From Cupriavidus sp. D39 (lineage in GTDB: Bacteria; Pseudomonadota; Gammaproteobacteria; Burkholderiales; Burkholderiaceae): a stretch of 64,000 bases of DNA. The position numbers and the translations under genes are program-made. The stretch spans positions 3,410,001 to 3,474,000 of the forward strand of contig NZ_JAPNLE010000009.1 in NCBI RefSeq assembly GCF_026627925.1, given 5' to 3'. Every line of letters begins with the position of its first letter. Position 1 is the first letter of the stretch. Positions 59,754-64,000 of this stretch are shown here, one piece after another. Under the pieces are notes generated by a model. The model saw nothing but the letters and a program-made list of their open reading frames with translations, was not told the DNA's origin and ran no database searches.

Positions 59754-60845
59754 ATGACCACGTACTTGAACAGCGCCGCGCCAGGCTTCGAGGTGCAGCG
59801 CGCGACCCGCTCGAGCCGGGTGGCCGTAGCCGGCTTGCTGATCGTCGCACTGGCGGTCGCCAGCGCGCCCTGGTGGGCCGGGCGCGATGCGTTGCGCGAT
59901 TTCGTGCAGCTTGCGTCGTATCTCGTCTTCGCGATGATGTGGAACCTGCTCGCGGGATACGGCGGCATGGTGTCGATCGGCCAGCAGGCGTTCTTCGGCA
60001 TCGGCGGCTATGGGATGTTGATACTCGCGAACTATTGCGGTGTATCGCCGTTCATCGCGGTGCCGCTCGCCGCGGGAATCGCCACGGTCGTGGCGATTCC
60101 GGTGTCGCTGGTGGCGTTCCGTCTCGAAGGCGGGTACTTCGCGATCGGCACGTGGGTGATCGCCGAAGTGTTCCGCCTGAGCGTGGCGAACGTGTCGGTG
60201 TTGGGCGGCGGCTCGGGCACCAGCCTGACCGCGCTGCGGGACGTGCCGCGCGCGCTGCGCGAATCACTCACACTCTGGCTCGCGCTTGCCATCGTCGCGG
60301 CCGCGGTCGGCCTGCTCTACGTGTTCCTGCGCTCGAAGGCTGGCCTTGCGTTGACCGCGATGCGCGACAACGCGGTTGCGGCCAGCAGCCAGGGCGTGGA
60401 CGTGAAGCGCGTGCGGCTCATCGTCTATCTGGTATCGGCATGCGGCGCGGCCCTGGCGGGTGGCCTGTATTTCCTTGGCAACCTGCGCATCTCGCCTGAC
60501 GCCGCGTTCTCGGTGAACTGGACCGCATTCGGCATCTTCATCGTGATGATTGGCGGTTTGGGGACGCTCGAAGGGCCGATAGTCGGCGCGCTGATCTTCT
60601 TCGTCTTGAACAAGTTCCTGTCCGACTACGGCACCTGGTACCTGATCGGGCTCGGGGTGCTGGCCATTGTCGTGACGATGTACTTTCCGCAGGGCCTGTG
60701 GGGCTTCGTGTCACGCCGCTTTGGCCTGCAACTGTTCCCGGTGGGCCGGCGCGTGGTGTTCGACGAGTCCGCGCCGCCGCAGAAGCGATCGCCCGGCGGC
60801 ATGGCGGACTCGCTCGATACGCCGCCGGCCACGCATCGCGCATGA
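59754..60845 (+). CDS. ABC transporter permease, LivM-like
   Basis: A 363-residue permease with about nine helices. MMWNLLAGYGGMVSIGQQAF then FGIGGYGMLILANYCG is the LivM signature, and GLALTAMRDNAVAASSQGVD the ATPase-contact loop. The last 40 residues after VTMYFPQGLWGFVSRRF are a hydrophilic tail (VVFDESAPPQKRSPGGMADS), longer than usual. The Rieske gene starts 8 bp after its stop, so the operon continues. Confidence 0.92.
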   Translation: MTTYLNSAAPGFEVQRATRSSRVAVAGLLIVALAVASAPWWAGRDALRDFVQLASYLVFAMMWNLLAGYGGMVSIGQQAFFGIGGYGMLILANYCGVSPFIAVPLAAGIATVVAIPVSLVAFRLEGGYFAIGTWVIAEVFRLSVANVSVLGGGSGTSLTALRDVPRALRESLTLWLALAIVAAAVGLLYVFLRSKAGLALTAMRDNAVAASSQGVDVKRVRLIVYLVSACGAALAGGLYFLGNLRISPDAAFSVNWTAFGIFIVMIGGLGTLEGPIVGALIFFVLNKFLSDYGTWYLIGLGVLAIVVTMYFPQGLWGFVSRRFGLQLFPVGRRVVFDESAPPQKRSPGGMADSLDTPPATHRA

Positions 60846-60853
60846 GGTGAGCG

Positions 60854-61222
60854 ATGAACACGGCCGTTCCCGAACCGCAGCCCGGCTTTCTGTGCGCGCT
60901 CGACGACATTCCCGACGGCGGCGCGCTGGAAATTCCGGCCGGGCAGGCCGGCGTGCCTGGCATCGTCTTGCTGCGCCGGGGCGATGACGCCTGGGCGTAT
61001 CGCAACGTCTGCCCGCATTTTTCGATTCCGCTGAACTACGAGCCGAACACGTTTTGGGCCTATGACCCTGGCTTGCTGATGTGCGCGCACCACAGCGCGA
61101 TGTTCCGCTTCGAGGACGGGCTGTGCGTGGACGGGCCATGCGAGGGCGCGGCACTCACGCCGGTTGCCATATGCATTGAGCAAAGACAGATCTTCAACCA
61201 CGACAAGTGCGGACAGGCCTGA
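60854..61222 (+). CDS. Small Rieske [2Fe-2S] ferredoxin
   Basis: A 122-residue Rieske protein. The cluster ligands are C53 and H55 (NVCPHFSIPLNY) and C77 and H80 (LLMCAHHSAMF), 21 residues apart. It has no membrane or catalytic domain, so it should be a soluble electron carrier for an oxygenase or a regulator of cluster supply. No oxygenase component lies in the window. Extradiol-type hydroquinone dioxygenase needs no electron donor, so a partner enzyme, perhaps one making hydroquinone, may be coded elsewhere. It could instead keep the dioxygenase iron reduced, as XylT-type ferredoxins do. Confidence 0.88.
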   Translation: MNTAVPEPQPGFLCALDDIPDGGALEIPAGQAGVPGIVLLRRGDDAWAYRNVCPHFSIPLNYEPNTFWAYDPGLLMCAHHSAMFRFEDGLCVDGPCEGAALTPVAICIEQRQIFNHDKCGQA

Positions 61223-61300
61223 AGCATGCGCGGCGCGCCTCGACATCCGCGGGCGCTTGCGGGCAGTGCGCTACGACTTTGTCCTGGCCGGGGAGGGGCA

Positions 61301-61615
61301 ATGATGGGTTACTACTTCGCGGTATTCGCCACCGACAAGCCAGGCATGGGCGCCGTGCGCGAGCGCGTGCGCCCGGCGCACCGGGCCTATCTGCGGGCGC
61401 CATCCGCCCAGCGGGTGATCGTGCGGCTGGGCGGGCCGACGCTCACCGAAGACGGTGCCGGCATGAACGGCACCCTGCTGGTGGTGGAAGCCGAAGCGCT
61501 GGCTGACGTGGAGCGCTTTGTCAACGCGGATCCCTATGTGCGCAACGGCATCTTTGAGCGCGTCGAAATCCGCCCGTGGCAATGGGGGTTGGGAAATCCG
61601 GACAAACCAGCATGA
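61301..61615 (+). CDS. YciI-family protein
   Basis: A 104-residue protein of the YCII fold. It begins MMGYYFAVFATDKPGMGAVR, then ERVRPAHRAYLRAPSAQRVI with the conserved R-P-x-H-R-x-Y-L, then GTLLVVEAEALADVERFVNA and DPYVRNGIFERVEIRPWQWG. Family members act as small isomerases or dehalogenases (relatives handle chlorohydroquinone products) or have no known role. In this operon it may work on an intermediate. The gene is 78 bp behind the Rieske gene. Confidence 0.85.
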   Translation: MMGYYFAVFATDKPGMGAVRERVRPAHRAYLRAPSAQRVIVRLGGPTLTEDGAGMNGTLLVVEAEALADVERFVNADPYVRNGIFERVEIRPWQWGLGNPDKPA

Positions 61616-61716
61616 GCGGCACCGCTGCAACGCTTCGTACCGTCGGCGAGAGTCCGGCGGCGACGCGCCGCGCAAACCAAAAGAACCCATATCGGGACAC
61701 CACAATGGAGGAAGCA

Positions 61717-62628
61717 ATGAAGGGCTCACGGATTGAATGGCGCATTGCCTTGCGCCGCGGCGTGCTGGCCGCCACCCTAGCCGCCGCCGCGGGCGGCGCA
61801 ACGGCTACCGAGAACGGCGGCTCCATCTACCCGATGGGCGCGGAGAACTACATGACCGGCGCGCTGCCGCCGCCGGGCCTCTACGGCATGGTATTCCTGA
61901 ACCGCTACGAGGCGGATTCACTTCGGGACAACAACGGCAATCGCGTGCCCCTGGACTTCAGTGTCCGCGCCAACGCGATCTCGCCACGCCTTGTGTGGGT
62001 GCCCGGCGTGAAAGTGCTGGGTGGCGACGTGGTGCTGCACACGATCCTCCCGCTGGTGAACCTGCGGGTGCAGGCCGGCAACGCCAGCCAAACCAAGACA
62101 GGCATCGGCGACATGGTGTTCGGCACCGGCCTCGGCTATCACTACAGCCAGAACCTGCACGCCGTGTTTGGCGTGGACGTGTTCGCCCCCACCGGCCAGT
62201 ACAACAAGAACGATCTGGCCAATATCGGCCGCAACTATTGGGCCGTCCAGCCGCTGGCGAATTTCACCTACGTGGATCCCACCGGCCTGAACGCCGATAT
62301 CAAGGCGATGTACACCTACAACTTCAAGAATCCTGCGACCAATTACAAATCGGGGCAGGAATTCCACTTCGACTACGCATTGGGATGGGGCGTAGGCGGC
62401 GGGTGGGTGCTCGGCGCGGGCGGCTATGCCTATTGGCAGGTCAGCGATGACAAAGTCAACGCCCAGACGGTGCCGGACAACAAGGGACGCGCCTTTGCAA
62501 TCGGCCCCTCGCTCAAGTACGACAGCGGCAAAGGCTGGTTCGTCACGGCGAAATGGCAGAAGGAACTGGGCGTGCGCAACCGGGCGCAGGGCAACGCGTT
62601 CTGGGTCAAGGTGGTGTTTCCTTTGTGA
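61717..62628 (+). CDS. SphA-like outer-membrane channel (phenol-degradation MetA-pathway type)
   Basis: A 303-residue outer-membrane beta-barrel. The signal is RIALRRGVLAATLAAAAGGA, with the mature start TENGGSIYPMGAENYMTGAL. Amphipathic strands alternate to a C-terminal strand ending NAFWVKVVFPL, with a terminal hydrophobic residue. GIYPMGxE and GDMVFGTGLGYHYSQNLHAV are typical of the phenol_MetA_deg (SphA) group found in aromatic operons. GGAGG precedes the ATG at 61717. It is the last gene of the hydroquinone operon and would let the aromatic compound cross the outer membrane. Confidence 0.88.
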   Translation: MKGSRIEWRIALRRGVLAATLAAAAGGATATENGGSIYPMGAENYMTGALPPPGLYGMVFLNRYEADSLRDNNGNRVPLDFSVRANAISPRLVWVPGVKVLGGDVVLHTILPLVNLRVQAGNASQTKTGIGDMVFGTGLGYHYSQNLHAVFGVDVFAPTGQYNKNDLANIGRNYWAVQPLANFTYVDPTGLNADIKAMYTYNFKNPATNYKSGQEFHFDYALGWGVGGGWVLGAGGYAYWQVSDDKVNAQTVPDNKGRAFAIGPSLKYDSGKGWFVTAKWQKELGVRNRAQGNAFWVKVVFPL

Positions 62629-62688
62629 GCTTCGCTGTGAACAAGGGGGATGCGGCAGCAGCCGTACGCCCCCATCTCTCACGGCGCC

Positions 62689-64000
62689 TCACGTCTCAAA
62701 CACCAGCTCCGGCACCACGATCTCCCACTCCTTGCATCGTATGTGTTGCCTGAAGCCGTCCTCCTCATCGTCCAGCCGCCGTACCACGATGGCATGCACA
62801 TGCCCCCTGACGCGCACAACGCGCAATGGCGATCGATAGCGGCGCGACAGGCGCCCCACCACGATGCCGGAGGGGCTCAACAACTCCCACCTGTCATCGT
62901 CGCGACGCACCTGGAGCGCATCGCCGGGGCGCAGCGCCGCGATTGCGAGGTGCATTGGGGTCGCCTGGCTCGCGACGCCCGGGGAACCCCAGATCCACGT
63001 CGCCAAGCGTAAGGCGTTGATATCGGGTCGACAGCGCAGCGACAGGGCTCGGCAGCTGCACCGGCGCGCGTCGCATCGTGCCGTCTGAATCCGCGAGCGC
63101 ATCGATGAACTTGTTGCCGCCGGACAGGCGGCACAGAAACAGCAGGCTCCTTGCCCGCGTCATGGCAACGTAGTACAGCCGCCGAGGCGCATCGGCGTCT
63201 TCGTTCTTCCCAACCTTATCCCAGCCACCATCAAGCACTACGACGTGCTCAAACTCAAGACCCTTTGCGCGATGTGCAGTGAGAAGAAGCAGGCCGGTCT
63301 GGCGCCGCTTGGTTTCGCGGCCCCATTCGGCAAGCCACTCGGTGAAGTGGTCCTTTGGCAGGTCCGCGCCCGAAATCTCCAGCTCGTAGCTGTTCACTGC
63401 CTCCCGAAGCAGCGCCCACCAGGGGCCATCCTCTTGCTTGCCAAGCCAGCTCAGCATGGCAGCGACATCGACCAGGTTGCCGGGGTGCTACGCAGCCATG
63501 CCAGCATCGCCTGTGTTTCACGCAAGCGCCAGAAATTCGTGGATTCCTCATCGGCCATCTGTACCGGGATACCCAGGAACTCGCAGTAGGCGCGAACCGG
63601 TTCCAGATAGCTCCATCCCCGGGCGATGACTGCGCAGTTGCTCCAGCTCCACGCTCTGTCGAGGGAGGCGATGCGCTTGAGTTCCGAGATCGCCGCGAGC
63701 GCCTGCGAGGCGATTGAGTCGGCGGCGGGCAATATCTGAACCCGGCCCTGCCCGACGGGGTCGCGAGACTGCCACTCACCGCCGGGCGGAACCCTCCGCC
63801 TGGCGCGGTCGACGGTGATGGGTTGCGCCTTCTTCATGCGCTCGGATGCCGGTTCTATGACGGCATTGGCCGCGTCGATGATGTGCGCTGTCGACCGGTA
63901 ATTCTCGATCAAGAACTCCGGCTTGGCCTGATAGTCGTCGGCGAAGCGGCGGATGAACTCGACCGAGGCGCCATCGAACGCATAGATGTTCTGGTCGTCG
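62689..64000 (-). CDS. UvrD-like superfamily 1 helicase, C-terminal part (partial, two frameshifts)
   Basis: At the right edge the minus strand reads D-D-Q-N-I-Y-A-F-D-G-A-S (motif III). Next come FLIENYRSTAHIIDAANAVI (motif IV), then LLLLTAHRAKGLEFEHVVVL (motif V) and RRLYYVAMTRARSLLFLCRL (motif VI), followed by a small C-terminal domain ending IVVPELVFET. Two breaks are visible: a G is missing at 63480-63481 (S-T-P-G-N-L-V-D-V) and an extra base lies at 62978-62980 (D-L-G-F-P-G-V-A-S). The N-terminal half lies outside. It could be a free helicase or the tail of a RecQ-UvrD fusion. Confidence 0.8.

Overview
The window is high-GC betaproteobacterial DNA, most likely from a Cupriavidus/Ralstonia-type genome (Burkholderiaceae). 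It covers the replication-origin region of the main chromosome: mnmE, yidC, yidD, rnpA and rpmH run leftwards, and dnaA, dnaN and gyrB run rightwards from an oriC with perfect DnaA boxes. Bug-type and LysR-rich catabolic clusters and a PA2169-type four-helix protein fit that group. The genus is inferred from gene order and protein style, not from a search.

Layout. 1-4.6 kb: MerR regulator, then LysR, a Bug-type binding protein and an aspartoacylase-like hydrolase. 4.8-13.3 kb: small lipoprotein and membrane proteins, an OB-fold protein, two acyltransferase-3 genes, an isoprenylcysteine-methyltransferase-like protein, a PA2169-type protein and an AraC/GyrI regulator. 13.3-20.6 kb: mnmE with a coupled CHAD gene, a PaaI thioesterase followed by a glyoxalase-fold scrap, a LysR/M20 amidohydrolase/MFS cluster and an orphan ParD-like antitoxin. 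20.9-30.8 kb: the origin block. 31.1-36.9 kb: a nest of mobile DNA, made of the 3' part of a tRNA-Thr(TGT), a terminator hairpin, two group II introns placed head to tail directly behind it, an IS5-type transposase fragment and a complete IS256-family element with an 8-bp target duplication. 37-40.6 kb: accessory genes (two small HTH proteins, a small coupled membrane protein, an AbiEi-type antitoxin without an intact toxin). 40.6-45.3 kb: TlpA-like thioredoxin, Ohr, a Tat-exported epoxide-hydrolase-like protein and a two-component system. 45.6-49.9 kb: MFS, SDR, tautomerase and SDR genes with a divergent LysR.

50.7-62.6 kb: the most coherent accessory system. A LysR gene precedes a hydroquinone ring-cleavage operon: a two-subunit hydroquinone 1,2-dioxygenase (hapC, hapD), 4-hydroxymuconic semialdehyde dehydrogenase and maleylacetate reductase. 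These would turn hydroquinone into beta-ketoadipate. The operon continues without a break into a complete branched-chain-type ABC importer with a Tat-type binding protein, a small Rieske ferredoxin, a YciI-like protein and a SphA-type outer-membrane channel, so uptake and breakdown appear to be encoded together. The window ends inside a UvrD-like helicase.

A caution for every reader: eleven genes, including the essential dnaA, gyrB and mnmE, carry single-base frameshifts, almost all in short homopolymer runs. In each case adding or removing one base restores the full protein. These look like sequencing or assembly errors rather than real gene decay, and I annotate such genes as one CDS with the position marked.
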